Origin: Gnomoniopsis sp. IMI 355080
Lineage: Eukaryota; Ascomycota; Sordariomycetes; Diaporthales; Gnomoniaceae
DNA length: 64,000 nt
NCBI GenBank assembly: GCA_027946555.1
Contig: JAPEVC010000143.1
Span: forward strand, 1-64,000
Direction: 5' to 3'
Shown here: positions 22,973-35,567 of the stretch, piece after piece
Layout: each line of letters opens with the position of its first letter
How positions within the stretch are numbered: the stretch's first letter is position 1
Position numbers and translations under genes: made by a program
The notes under the pieces: model-generated
What the model was told of the DNA's origin: nothing
Databases searched by the model: none
What the model saw: only the letters and a program-made list of their open reading frames with translations

Positions 22973-23879
22973 CGTGATAAATATGAGGATTGGTTTGGCG
23001 AGTTGATCAGGGCTTAGAGCAAGGATTTGTGGGATGGCTGAAGAAATCGGGGCTGAAGGTGAAGCGTAGAGTTTTCCGGGTATTATATACGAGAGACAAT
23101 GCATTGACATTTATACTCACCTACCTATTTAGGTACCTAAGTAACTACATGCAAAAGGAGACTTCATTAGATCAGATTTACTCTGTGGTCAAACTGCCGC
23201 TATATTCTAGGTTGCGTGACTAATAGTAGATGTTTCAAGTAGTCCTATGTAATAGATGCCAAGGAGCTAAAAGACAAACCTGTGTGCGGCTCAGTATTGA
23301 TGGATATTTATTTATAAAATACGAGTCAGCTCAAATTGGTCTTGGCCGTTCCAATGTGATCTCTATATCGACTTGGACCTTGGCACAAAACCACTGGGGC
23401 ACTCAAAGGGGGATCTATCCACCATAATAAACGTCTTGGCATCTGTATCATCTTTTTTCATTTTTTGGTCGAATTTCATCCCAGCTGATCGCAAAGTTCA
23501 GTCGGTCACCGCCGTCTAAGGCGGCTGTCTGCGCCACTACCGCCTTATCTTGGCAATGAACATCAGAATGCCGCGTGGAATCGCGTCTTGACCATGGCCA
23601 AGCTGCTCTTGGAGGCCCACTCGCATTGAGCTATGAGCGTACTAGTCTTGTCAAGACTTGCGGTGCCATCATGAATAAGAGAAATGTGGTTGATATTTAA
23701 TTTTGAGCTTGTGATATGATGCTCGCTATCAGGCCTTCGCGGTATGTGAAAAATTTATATACTAAATATAACGGTGACTAATGTCACCAGTCTGAATGTG
23801 ATGCGCGCTGGCAGGGCTGAACATAAGGATGACACCGAATGGTCTGTTCATAAGGCGCTGTTTCATGCCTGCTTTCGAA
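22973..23879. other. Promoter side of the small secreted gene; otherwise empty
   Basis: A degenerate palindromic motif, CTACCTATTTAGGTACCTAAGTAAC, occurs at about 23121-23145, some 150 bp upstream of the secreted-protein start. No gene recognised up to the stop of the GMC oxidoreductase at 23880. Confidence 0.4.
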
Positions 23880-25869
23880 TTAGAGCTTCACTACCCGGCC
23901 CCTTACCCCAGCCCTCGCAAGGTGGACCGAAGCACCAGCCCTATCTTGGCGCCGCGCTGGCGCACCCGCAGCATTGTTCGCAGGAAATGCAGCCTTGATG
24001 ATATCGGCAGCCCTCTCCGCCATGGCATACACCGTCGCGCTTGGGTGACCAGATACCTGGAATGGGAAGATGCCAGCGTCCACAACACGCACGTTGGTCG
24101 TTCCATACACAATCAGCTCTGGATCGACAACGCCGCCCGCTTCTTTGGGTAGCATTGGCGTAGTCCCCACCGGATGCCACGTTGTCGAGCTATGTCACGA
24201 ACGTTAGTAACAGACCTTGAGTCATGGAAAGGCATTATGAATAGACAAGACTCACTAGCCGGTCTTGATCCAGTCAAACCACACATCATCGCTCGCGTCC
24301 TCCGGCACAGCCTCCAGCCCAGGATCTGTCTCCTCCAACACCGCTGATCCAAGTAGGGGCGCGGTAGCGTACAGCTTCCTCAGGAATTTCGCTGCAGCTA
24401 CATACGTCTTGATGTCGAATTCGAGGGCCCAAAACTGGTTCACAATCGTCACGGGGATGCTCCCATCCGTCGGCGGTGTGGCAGTGTTGATGTGCACATT
24501 ACCCTGCGAGAACGGCGTCGTGGTCCACCACTGATGCTCAACGTCAGTGCCAGTAAAGTACAGCTGGGAAAGCATCTCGGTGGTGGAGATCTGCGACTCA
24601 AAGATACTCTCGTATTGGATCTTGAGAATGGACTCGATGGCCTCCGCCGAGGCCGCGCCGTTGTTACTTGCGGCGATGCTGGCCGCGTAGTCTGGCAGCG
24701 AGGCAAGGAGCTCGGCGGCTACGGCGGAGGTGTTGGCGCCGAAGAGGTCGGTGGCGTTGGGGTAGACCACATAGCCGGTGTAGCCGATCGACCAGTTCCG
24801 CGCGGTGTTCAAGCTCCAGGTGAGCGTGTTCTCGGGCTGGTCGATGAGATGCTCACCAACGCCGGGGAGTTCGAGGACGGTGTCGATGCCCAGTGGGGTG
24901 AGGATGGCGGGGTTGCCTACACCCGAGAACTCCAGGATCGAGGCGGAACGGTATGCCCCGGCGCTGAGAATGACCTCTTGAGTGGCCTTGACAACCACTT
25001 TGGTGCTATTGGTGCCGACGGCGGCGATTTCCACACCCGAGGCTGTCAGGTTGCCAGTTTGACCTTCCTCCCAGATGATCCGCAGCGCCGTGGTGTTGGT
25101 GAGGATGTCAAGGTTAGTCCGCGTCGCTGAGATGGGATCGATGTACGCAGTGGCCGAGTCCTCACGGATGGTGGTGTCGTTCACCACCTTGATTGTCCGC
25201 GGCCAAGTGGAAGTCCCGCGCATGCTGCCGCCGTTGGGGTCTTGGATAGTCGGCAGGCCGACGGCATTTCCAGATGCTTGGAGCAGATTGAGAAAAGAAG
25301 GGTCGTCGACCAGGAGGCTTGACCAGCCTGTGTTGACGGGCCCATCGAAACCATGGTCGGCGACGGAATAGTTCGCGCCACCATAAGCCTGTTCGTCTGT
25401 GGGCGGGACAAAAGTCTCGCTTTTGAGATAGTAAGGCCACAGATTCTCCCAGTTCCAGCCGGGGTTACCGGCCTTCTCCCAGTCGTTGATCTGTTGTGCT
25501 TCAGCGCGAAGATAGATCTCACCTGTGCGCAGTCAGAGAAAGAGCGAGCACAAATGGTGGTTACAAACAAGCAATGTCATACATACCGTTCACTGAACTC
25601 GATCCTCCGAGGCCCCTTCCCGTCCAGAGACTCAACGTTGTATTGTACAGAGTCTGAGAATATTCCCAGTCAACAGCATCGGCCGCATCTCCACCAACTT
25701 CAACGACGAGTACCGTCGCATTCAGCTCCGACAGTCGTGCTGCAAGTGTGAGACCAGCGGTGCCACCACCACAGATAACGTAGTCATACGACTCGCGCAC
25801 TTGAAGTTGCTGATGGCTTAACCCCACGGCCGAAAGGGTGGCCGCGGCGTAGGTGAGTGCGGACCTCAT
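23880..25869 (-). CDS. Secreted GMC-family FAD oxidoreductase
   Basis: Three exons (25869-25587, 25522-24256, 24189-23880) give 619 residues. An N-terminal signal peptide (MRSALTYAAATLSAVGLS) precedes the FAD-binding motif YDYVICGGGTAGLTLAARLSE. The GMC signature GRGLGGSSSVNGEIYLRA spans intron 1. The second signature, EVILSAGAYRSASILEFSGVG, is in exon 2. The C-terminal active site has the catalytic His in STTWHPVGTTPMLP and the second His in VSGHPSATVYAMAERAADIIK. Family knowledge: flavoenzymes of this class oxidise alcohols or sugars (aryl-alcohol oxidase or glucose dehydrogenase-like). The substrate cannot be read from sequence. About 30 extra residues follow the usual C terminus. It is transcribed in the same direction as the P450 and FAD monooxygenase upstream. 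Confidence 0.92.
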
Positions 25870-27033
25870 TGTGGCGTAGAGAAGCCCACAATTGGGATGG
25901 CTCCGAAGAGGTACGGTTTGAAGCCCTGCAAGTAGTAAGGATAATTCGCGAAGATCTCCTCAAAGGCTATGTATCATACTCACGAACCACTGAATCACCC
26001 AATAATAGCAAGCAGCCTACCTAGGTAGACTGGCACGCTGCTCCCTTATATACGAACTTGTTACATCGCGAGTACCACGACAACGCTCGACTCGCACATC
26101 TTACAGGCGATCGCCGGGAATGAGACAAAATAGTAGTATTATGAGATAAATCCGAGCAAGGAATGGTGTAATCTGAGAGTTCATGCATATTTCAAAATAT
26201 CGGTCTCCGAAGATGGATCATAGTTTATGGAGCAAACATCCCCGGTGGTCGTAGCGACTGCTTGTCATAGGCCGATACTATGTATCGACTTGCAGACAGC
26301 AGAAGAAAAAAACTGGACCTACAGCGGGTTATATCTCGCGATTCAGAGGAGCCCATAGAAATCGAAAGGCTGCAAACCGCGGAGATCTTCTTCCGAGTAC
26401 TCGTACTCAACAGTATCGTGAAAGTGGAGGTGTTGAAGGCTTGGCATTCATTCCTCTTAAGGACTCGAAAGAATTTGGCGATGTAATTCGTCACCGCGCA
26501 CAATGCAGGGGGGTTACGGGCCCGGATGCGCTGTTGCGTATCTCAGTTGTGTTTTTCGGACTTGTCAATGCCCAAGTGGGTAGGAAATCAATATCGCTGG
26601 AAGAAGGCACTGTGTCCGGTGTTAGAACAGGGTGCTTTGATGGTCGTACGACGGTACGACTCAGAGAGTTAATTTGTAGTATCAACTCGGACGTAAGATA
26701 CGATAAAAACTGGAGCAAACTCATTTGTGCCTTGCTCACTCTCCGTCTCGTCCTTAACAACATACCTAGGTCCGCACTCATACCCTACGCAAAGTATCTG
26801 GCTTATACATGTTCAATCCATTATGCACTGCACAATAAAGGCCACCAAAAGCGTGACTGGATGGATCAGAAAATATATTATATGATAGAGACCCATGTAT
26901 TCAGTGGGAGAAAGTTTGAAACAATGCAATCTCTAGACTCTTAGAAAGACTGCACACCTTTGAGTTCTGGGCAGTTAGACTCAACAACCCGCTATGAGTG
27001 AAACCTCGCTTTCCCAGCCTTTGATGCAACCGT
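25870..27033. other. Intergenic; promoter of the GMC gene
   Basis: TACCTAGGTA at 26018-26027 lies about 150 bp upstream of the GMC start. A 167-codon plus-strand frame (26441-26944) has no recognisable domain and is not called. Confidence 0.45.
26018..26027. repeat. TACCTAGGTA palindrome in the GMC promoter region
   Basis: Perfect copy about 150 bp upstream of the GMC oxidoreductase start codon. Confidence 0.85.
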
Positions 27034-28957
27034 TCATTTGACTCCGTCGGCAAACTTCTTCATCGCCAGGTCGTTCTGTTGATAGAAAGTCGACAGCCTG
27101 TACTTGCTTTCACCACGATATTGCTCCAAGTCAGACAGCGCCTGTTGCCCTTCGCGCTCAATAGTCCTCCGAATCTCTTCTGATCGCGGTTCAATACTGC
27201 ATTCGAAAGGACGAGGGCGCATGTTCAGGCCATCGCTATGTTTCAAGTCAGCACCACCTTCTCATAGGAAGTCAACACCGGGGGTGTGGTCCTTACGTAT
27301 AATTAAATATGTCAACATCCACCAGGCTTCCGTCTGCCCTCCTTTTCTTCTGGATACGAAAGCCCCAAAGCAGTCTTGCAACAGTGACCCAAGTTCCTTG
27401 CTCTGCCAGCGCCTGGCCTGAGCAAACCCTGCGTCCCCATCCGAATGTCATGTACCCCCTCTCGCCAGGGAATGGTCGGCTGTCTTCATCACCCGCTAGG
27501 TATCGTTTTGGGTTGAACTTATCGGGGTCAGGAAACTCCCTCTCGTTGTGATGGATCGCCCACACATTCCCTTGCACCCAGGTGCCCTTGGGGATCAGCC
27601 AGCCCTTGTAGCTGTCGTCCTGCGTAGGCGAGTGCGGCTGGCCGCCGATGATCGCCACCGACCGCCACCGTAACACCTCCTTCACAAACGCCCTCACGTA
27701 CGGCAAGTCCTTCTCGTCGTCAAAGTGCGGGCTCCGTCCCGGTCCCACCACGCGATCGAGCTCCTCCCACGCAGGCACAAGCGCCTCGGGAAACGCACAG
27801 CAGGCCAGCACGAATGTGACGAGTGTGCTGGAGCTGGTGTCGGAGCCGGCGCCGAAGAGATTGCCGCTGAGGGCTGAGATTTCTTCCTCGTCGAGGTTGT
27901 ATTTTTCCCGCTCGCTGAAGAGGTGCTTGACGAAGCTGTCCTCGTGGCCGGGCTTCTTTTGTGCTTCTTCGGCTACGGCGTAGAAGAAGCCCATGCCGCG
28001 CTTGCGACCTAGACCGTGCTTCCAGGGTGCGATGGCGTTGGGGAATTTGGCGAGGATCGGGAAGGTTTCCATTAGCATGGGAAATGTCTTTCCAGGGACG
28101 TTGAGCTCTGCTGCGAGTTGCATGACCGCGATTACTGCGGGATTGTCAGCCGAGAATACATACCAACAGGATGGAAGAGGTGCTAAAAAATAGCGAAGAG
28201 AAGGCGTAATTTAATTTAGGGACTTACCTTCCGTGATGATCGGGTCCTCACTGCTCTCAACCCTCCTACCAAACCCAATAATACTGACCACGCTGGTAGC
28301 ATACCTCTCAAAATGCTTGACATAGTCCTCGGGTGTCTTCAACAAGTCATACGCCACGACCCGGCTCTCATCGTTCTGAAACCCACGGTATTTCCGCACC
28401 TGCTGCACGCCCACAGCATGATGCATCAATTTACGCTGAACACGCCACCTCTCTCGTTGCTCTGGAGTCCAGGTGTACATGTTCACCAAGTTTGATTGGC
28501 CAGCGCCCAGCTCAGCGAAAACAATCATGCGCGGACGGGACGAGTAGATGCCCGCGCGCTTCTCAAACAGTTCAGACGCCGCCCACGCATCGTTGATCCA
28601 TACGGTGGGATTGCGACCGATCCAGATGGTGATGAGTGGAGCATCGTATTGCTTGGAGAGCTCTTCAAACCAGAGCCAGGGCTTGTGGTCGGGAAGCATG
28701 AACGTATTTCCTACGATAGGAAGCGGTAGTGGGCCCGGCGGCTGTAGGATGTCAGAGGTGAGGTGTTCAAAGGATACCGGGGATTTTCAATCTCTTACCA
28801 TCTTTGACCGTAGCCACAACATTCTAGCATAGTCGATGGCTATCGCAACGACGGCCAACGCGAGGGTCGTGGTAACGATTTCGGATGGTGACACATCTTG
28901 GAGCAGCCTTTGCAGGCTCACGAGGCTAACCATATCGTAGAACTGGTCTGAAAGCAT
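27034..28957 (-). CDS. Cytochrome P450 monooxygenase (microsomal, clan-2-like)
   Basis: Four exons (28957-28799, 28741-28228, 28134-27297, 27235-27034) give 570 residues. An N-terminal membrane anchor (IVTTTLALAVVAIAI) precedes the proline hinge PPGPLPLPIVGN. The I-helix reads GAGSDTSSS, the K-helix ExxR is EVLRWR (about residue 376), and the heme loop FGWGRRVCSG (about 452-461) supplies the Cys ligand. All P450 hallmarks are intact. Phrases such as PEQRERWRVQRKLMHHAVG resemble the fungal O-methylsterigmatocystin oxidoreductase-like group; the substrate is unknown. The start at 28957 was chosen because the frame also reaches an ATG at 29089 but the extra 44 residues look non-coding. It sits between a GMC oxidoreductase and an FAD monooxygenase on the same strand. 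Confidence 0.93.
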
Positions 28958-29891
28958 CTTGTGAAAGTATTCAAACCAGTCCGATAGACTACAGGGAAGA
29001 TTAGATCCCCGCCTGAAAGCGTGACTCTGGACTCCAAGATTCTTTACGTCAATGCAAGGATTGGAGTGTTCCGATATAGGTGTAGGCACAAAAGTAGGCC
29101 TTAGCAGCGTTCAAAAACAGAAGTCAAGCTGATGAAAAAAAGTAAAAGCGCTGAACGTTTCTCACAAACTATCGAATATCAGTTGCTCAAGCTTGGCTAA
29201 AATTTGTGGTCAAGAATTAAAAAGGTAGCGCCTCAAAAGATGTGCGGATGCAAATCAAAGGCCGGAATCACTAGAACAACTCACCCAGTCCCTCGAACTA
29301 CCCCGCAATCCATTCATTGCCGGCATAATTATCTACCAGTTTTTAGGCTGACCGGAATTGGTAGAGATCACGTTGATAACCACCCCGATCGGTCTTGATG
29401 TGGTGGCGTGTGGTTGATTAGGAGGATGGATACGCGCCGGGGAGAGCACTCATACCGTGCATATACCTAATCCGTCCGCCAGCCGCCCTCCTTCCAGACT
29501 ATATGAAGGAAGTCGTACCGAATCTGTCAATATCGAAATATCCAGTAGGCATGGGCGCTCAAATTGGTCTTTTTTTTAAGATTGAAGATGCTGTGGGGAG
29601 TTTAGCAAGGCGCATGGATCAGTGATGGCACTCAATTGCATATATTGACAAACTTAACATGTGATAATGGCATTGGCTATATGGACTTCGAACAGCGCGG
29701 TGTGTGAATGGGATAATTATAAATGAGTTCCGCTGAGCGACTAAGCCTCAACAATAGGCGGAAACCCGGTCCAGAGCCCTGTGCTCCACAAGCATACGTA
29801 CGTCTTGAGATTGACTGTGGTCCGTCTGAAAAACACCGGCGGAATGAATCTACATCTATCATTTGCGTAAATCTCGTCATGCAGTAAAATC
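28958..29891. other. Intergenic, nothing supported
   Basis: Promoter of the P450 and 3' side of the FAD monooxygenase. No coding motif seen. Confidence 0.45.
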
Positions 29892-31350
29892 CTAAAGCTT
29901 CACGCCCTTCGCAACCTCCGCTGCAACCTCATCATACACCTCCTCCGCGTGCTTCTCCGTATCATGCTCCAGAATCCACTCCTGCCTCGGCAACTGCACA
30001 CTCGCCGGATCCTTCTTGACCGCCGCCCAGTCGACCTTGTGCCACAAATCCCGCGTCGTCTCGCCCGTCTTTTGCGTCGCCTTGACCCGCTCGTACCGTA
30101 TCCGCTCATGCGTCCGCACCGCCAGCGGCACGTTGGCTTTCCCACCGCACTTGCGCAAACACACCGCAATGTTCGCGCCGTCCTCCACCGCCTGGGCGGC
30201 GCCCTGAACAGAGGTCGGCAAGAAGGGGTGTGCCGAGTCGCCGAGCAGGAGAATTCGCGCCGTGGGACTCACCCATGTTGGTAGTGGATCGCGGTACACG
30301 AGCTTCCAGTCGACGAGCCGGTCCTCGGGCGTCTTCTCGATGATCTTGGTTACCATCGGATCCCAGTCTTTGATCGCCTCGAGGACCTCGCTCAGTTTGC
30401 CCGGGAAGCTCCAGCTCTCGTCAATGTCGTGCGAGTCCTTGTGCGTCAGCACCCAGGAGATGTCCTTGCCGCCTTTGAGCGTGCTGAAGAGGAAGTGGAT
30501 GTCGGCGCCGATCCAGCCGTTGAAGGTGTCGCCGTTCTCGCAGAATTGGCGCGTGGCTGGGTCGGCGAGCATGTCCTCGTTGGTGAACCAGGTGCGCCAG
30601 ATTGCGTACCCGCTCGACTTGGGCTTGTCTTCGTAGCCGAGGACGATCTCGCGCGCTTTGGACTTGACGCCATCTGCTGCGATGACCACATCGCCGGTGA
30701 TCTGAAAGTTTTTGGTCAGACTCGCATTGGCAACCACATACATAAAAGCATGATGGTAAAACTTGGACACGCACTTTTTCACCACTGTCAAGAATAATGC
30801 CCGCCTCACTCTCCTCCTCCCAATACTGCTCAATCTTGCGCCCCAGATGGATCTCAATCCCCAACTCCTTGGCATACTCAAACACAATCTCATGCAGCTC
30901 CCCGCGATGCCCACTAAAGAACGGCGCCTCCTTGATATACGGCATCGGTGGCTGGGTATAGACCACCTCGCCGGTATCCCACTTGTGGATTCGAAAGCCC
31001 TTGTCGGGGCTATGCAAGTCAATACACAACGGTTTGAACTTGGCCGCTATGGCCCCATCGTCCCACCGCGCAAAGATGCGCCCTGCGTTGGAGCCAAAGG
31101 TGATGATGTCGCCGAGCTGTTTGAGTGCTGGGAAGGCCTCGTATATCGTGACGCTGTGGCCTTGCCGGTGGCACTCTATCGCGGCGGCGAGTCCGCCAAA
31201 ACCTAAGTAATTTTCAATGTGGTTAGACGGGGAGTTCTATGTGAGATGCATAGTCGGGGAAGGAAAGAGATGCGCACCGGCTCCTACGACGATGACTTTG
31301 ATACCCGTCTTGTGTACCCCATTGGCACCATTGACGCCGTTGACCGTCAT
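29892..31350 (-). CDS. FAD-dependent aromatic monooxygenase, salicylate hydroxylase-like
   Basis: Three exons (31350-31278, 31202-30775, 30701-29892) give 436 residues. The dinucleotide-binding GxGxxG motif (VVGAGFGGLAAAIE) spans intron 1. The DG motif is VVIAADGVKSKARE and the FAD ribityl-binding GD motif is LLLGDSAHPFLPTSVQGAAQ (about 296-316). These three place it in the class A flavoprotein monooxygenases, which hydroxylate aromatic or prenylated aromatic substrates using NAD(P)H and O2. No transmembrane segment or signal peptide, so probably cytosolic. Neighbouring P450 and GMC genes on the same strand suggest a shared pathway (inference). An MTVNGVNGANGVHK leader precedes the fold. Confidence 0.92.
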
Positions 31351-31879
31351 GCTGTATGATATCTAAGTCTGAAAAAGTCTATCGCAAAAAGTTTTATAAA
31401 GATCTTAGGCCGCGTATTTCATTGTACAGTAAGTATATGAGGTATGTACCACAAATGAAGTTATAAGCCATGTTCATCGGTTCTGAGTCTCAGTCTCAGC
31501 ATTTCTTGGGGAAACTTTTCGCCCGTCGAACCCCAAATCCCACCTGGGCACTATCATGCACACAGGGAGCTTCGAAACCGCCGCGGCTCGAAACAAGATG
31601 TCCCCACCAGTTTTGCCCAGTGTCGCATTTTGCGGGGTGGGACAGGTGACACAGGGAACATCTCCGCATCGCAAAGCGGGCTTCTGCTTTACCCCGTGGG
31701 GTATTGGTGGTCGATCGGCGGAGCGGAGAATACATTTGAGTCCGGGCTCCCGCGAATCCTTTTATTTCAAAAGGCTTCATAGTGATGCTTACCAGGACCG
31801 GGTATGAGATTGACAATACATTGAAGCTATCTATACAGATAACTATGTGCGTTCTCACGCAATCCAGCGTACTCTGTGA
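31351..31879. other. Intergenic between divergent genes; no SGNH first exon found
   Basis: Searched in the plus frames for a GDS-type first exon of the following hydrolase gene and found none. A TACCxxxGTATGAG-like region and short frames only. Confidence 0.4.
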
Positions 31880-34170
31880 GCCTTTGTAGTGACCGTAAGA
31901 ACAGGTGGCAACGATGTCCAGCTCACCAACATCCTCAATCAGTGCATCTTTCAGTGGGCCTTGCTCAATCAAGTGCAGGTTGCTGTGGCCAAGGCGGTGG
32001 CATTCAAGGAGGGTATTGATTGGCCTCAGGACTTCGGCTGGGATGCGACTGGTCGTGGCTGCGAGGCACAGCTCGAGCTCACTCAGGCGCTCATTGACAG
32101 CAGTTCATTCAGTTCAAGCATCGACTCCGTGATCAATGCCGCGAAGGTCAAATTGGCACCGGAGTAAGTAAAGCGCAAAAGTTCGCGGTGACCCATGCTC
32201 AGGTGGAATGAATGCTAATGCTGAAGTCAGTGGTGTCATACACAACACTGGGTGAGTTGATCTAACAGTCCATGAACATACTGCAATTATGAGACATAGG
32301 AACTAAATCTGACTCATCAACTGGGGACAGTTACGCCAAATTTTGAGCTGAAGACCTGTCCTCAGACTGTGATCAAGTGTCTTGGATTGCCTGGATATAC
32401 GTGAGCCTCATGTTCTCTTTCTGTTTTACTAGTGCGCCCACGAAAGCTGTTGAGAAATCAAACCAAATTTCTTGTAGAAATCGTACAATCTGTTTCAACC
32501 AGCTCAAAAACTCACCACAAACCATCGAAAGCGGATGAATGAGCTCGTTGATGCTGTCAATCAGAAATTGGTCAGTTGCAAGTTATGTTGCCATTCTATT
32601 CGACTATTGAGAGAAGTGGACGGATGAAATGTATAGATATTGACTGTGGACTCCAGTCCGATGTCGTAGAAAGCGCCGGCCCAAACGTGGTATTCGTAAA
32701 TTATGACAAATATATCGGCAGCTTTGGGGGTCGATTCTGTGAAGCCGGCGTTGACGAGTCAACAGTGGAAAGCACCACAAGATGGGCACGATTTAGTATT
32801 CACTTAGGAGGACACACTAATCTCATCTGATCTCTTTAGGGTCGGACTCATGTTCTACGAGTTGAATAGCCGCGATCCACTGGGCTCCAGCCCATGGAAG
32901 AGAAGCACGGAAGGGCCTCTGGATGGAACATTCGAAGGCTCGCTGGACCAATTCGCTCAGATCACACTGTTGATGGATCCTAATGCCGCATTTACGAATG
33001 AGGACAAGATTGACTCTGCGGAAAAGGCTGTTAAAATTCAGTCCCAAATGCAGAGCAACCTGACCGTACCAGAGCTAGACATTGAAGTACCAAATCTTCT
33101 GCCAGACGGGTAAGCAGCCTCAGAAAACAGTATTTTTTTTGCGAGCAGACTTTGAACCATCATTGGCGATTCTGATTATTTCTTTAACCTCATAGCTACG
33201 GACGTGTGTTTCCTCCTCAGATACTCGGGCATCAGATCATCTCCAATCTAGTTATCTATGACATGGTGAACCATAACGAGATGGCGCATGGGTTATCTTC
33301 CGTCCCAGAGATGCTCGAAATCAACTCTTGCCCATATTTTCCTGGAGACCCTGATGTATTAAGCTACACAGGGGTCGACCCCGGGGGAGCGGTGAAGCCA
33401 GGTACTGAATTGCGCATACCCTGTGTAGGAGACTCCATCACTGTTGGATTCCTCAGTGGCCAGGATGGAGGTGATGGGAATGGGTACCGACTGCAGCTTC
33501 GAAATGACCTTTCCAGTAAGGCTTCAGAGTACTATGGTTCCAATACATTCCTCGCTGGAATTCTATTTAACACAAGACAAGGTCGTCTTTGCTGGGACTG
33601 AAAATCCAGGCTCGATGGATGGCGGATACTACGTAAGATTCTCAAGCTTGTGTGGTGTCGATTGCAGGATCGGCGGAACAGAACCCAGCCTAACTAACAA
33701 CCTTGAAACCTCAGGCAGCCTGGTCAGGCAAGACCATCCAGTATATCTCGGACCACGTCGACGAGTCCCTCGCCCAGCGACCCAACATAATCCTCATCGC
33801 CGCCGGCACCAACGACATGAACCCCAACTCCGCCATCTCCACCGAGGGCAACGACCCAGCCGGCGCCGCCGACAGACTCGGCAAACTGGTGGATAAAGCC
33901 CTAGACGCCTGGCCCGACGCAGTTGTCCTCATCGCGATGATCATCGACACCTGCGACCCGCAGCAGTCCCCGCGGATACAAGAATTTGAGGCGCTTGTGT
34001 CGGGCGTCGCGAAGCAGCGACGCGACGCTGGCAGGCACGTCCTGGCCGTGGACTTCACGACGTTCTCCACTTCCATGCTGAGAGACTGTATCTCCCGGAT
34101 CTCGAGCATCCCACTTATAGATGGTCGAGATCGCCAGATTTCCGATGATAAGTATCTTGCGGTTGAATGA
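31880..34170 (+). pseudogene. Double SGNH/GDSL hydrolase gene, N-terminally truncated and with an in-frame stop
   Basis: Two SGNH units are recognisable. Unit 1 begins abruptly after an acceptor-like TTTGTAG with the block-III motif TGGNDVQLTNILNQCIFQW and runs through TGRGCEAQLELTQ, LTTNHRKRMNELVDAVNQKL and VVFVNYDKYIG to FGGRFCEAGVDES. Its catalytic GDS block is not found upstream. A TGA at 32344-32346 interrupts an otherwise continuous YAKF-AEDLSSDCDQVSWIAW. Unit 2 has block I IPCVGDSITVGF, a 60-nt intron, KVVFAGTENPGSMDGGYY, another intron, then block III ILIAAGTNDMN. It ends LLxxE without an obvious DxxH block (DGRDRQISDDKYLAVE). Family knowledge: SGNH proteins deacylate esters, often in cell-wall sugars. 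As read, unit 1 is disabled and the C-terminal His motif of unit 2 is not seen, so a pseudogene is likely. Confidence 0.65.
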
Positions 34171-35567
34171 ACCAAACATGCACCGAATTCCATGGTAGTG
34201 TGAAGTGTAAAGGTATACGGGAGTTACCTGCCAGATATCTACCTGTAGACCTAGGGAATTTAAAGAACTTAGGGGCTTGCTCCATTGATGATATGCTTCC
34301 TTTTCTGGCCTCCACTTTGTGTGAATAAACTTGACCGCATGGGCTTTAAATTTGTAGAATAGTGCTCTCAGTAAGACTTGGGCAGTTTGAGTGATGTATT
34401 AATGTGCAATCTTGCTCGACGTGAGACTAAAATAGAAGCCGAACCAAAGCTGCTCAGGATGCATGTCCATTGTCCACCTTCAACCAAGAGCTAAACCCAG
34501 TCTTAATCTTCTGGATTTGATGTGGGCTCTTTGAAAGCGAGTGCAATCTTATCCTGGAAAATGAATCGCGCAATCACTATACGCTCTCGCTAATAGGAAA
34601 AGGGGTGGGGGCAATGCTAAGACATTCTATCATAACCTGCACTGGTACCCGGCAACTACAGGAGACAAACATCATACTCCACTGGAATCCTGTCCCTCTG
34701 GCTATGGGAAGGGGCTCCTCTGGGTACCGTCTTGTCTAGACGGTCCATTTGACAAAGTCGTGCTTGGAGGCTTCCTACATAGGCACCTAGGTATGAGACC
34801 GATAAGTTGGGATCTCGTGTATCAGACCTTAGATAACTTGCGAATTTGATTGATGTTCCGAGAGCAGAAAATTTTCTTAGATCTTACGACTTGCTGAAAG
34901 GAGTGAACAGAAATAGCACAAGATCATCTGGCTAGTTGGGCAACCTATGAGATTCTCCCCCCCCCCCTCCATAAACCTTCGCGTGACTGGAGGAAGCTTG
35001 AACGACTTGCCTTCAATTTCGCGATCTACAAGGAACTTCAGGCAGGTCCAGAGGAGGGGGCTTGGTACAGCCCGAGAGTGCGCAATCAGCTCCGAGATGG
35101 GCAACAGATTGACTGAATTTGATCTGTCACGCCGCACCCCTGCATGACCTGGAACACCATTTTGTCAGTAGGCGCCGTACTAAGTCGCAGCGAAGGCGGG
35201 CAGCCAACCTCGCATCCAGACGGTCGGGTTGGTACTGCGGTTCAAGAGCAAACGATTGGACGCTGACAATGACACGAGCCTTGTTGTCGCAGGATGCCAA
35301 CAATATCTCGGAGCGCTTACCTACCTATGGTAATGATAAATAAGCGAAGACTGTTGGGGACAATGAGAAAACACCACCTCCTCTGCGTAGGACGTCGTCC
35401 CTTTCCCGACCATTTCTTGATTCTGAACTCATTTCTGTGCCCAGAAATGGAATATCTGTAAGCGACCTTTGAACTCCTTCCGCCGTCTCTGATGCTATTG
35501 ACCGACGGCAACTTTATCGTACCCACCAGCGAAATCCAAGCTGAAGGGGTTCAAAATTCAGGCCAAC
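34171..35567. other. Intergenic, nothing supported
   Basis: Short frames only. A degenerate CACCTAGGTAT lies near 34784. The last 200 bases serve as the leader of the Hsp90-like/DUF3883 gene. Confidence 0.45.

Noticed and set aside
26441..26944. 167-codon plus-strand frame upstream of the GMC gene
   Set aside because: No recognisable motif, no splice partners and no homology recalled.
31496..31972. 158-codon minus-strand frame over the start of the SGNH gene
   Set aside because: Overlaps the conserved GGND block on the other strand and has no motif of its own.
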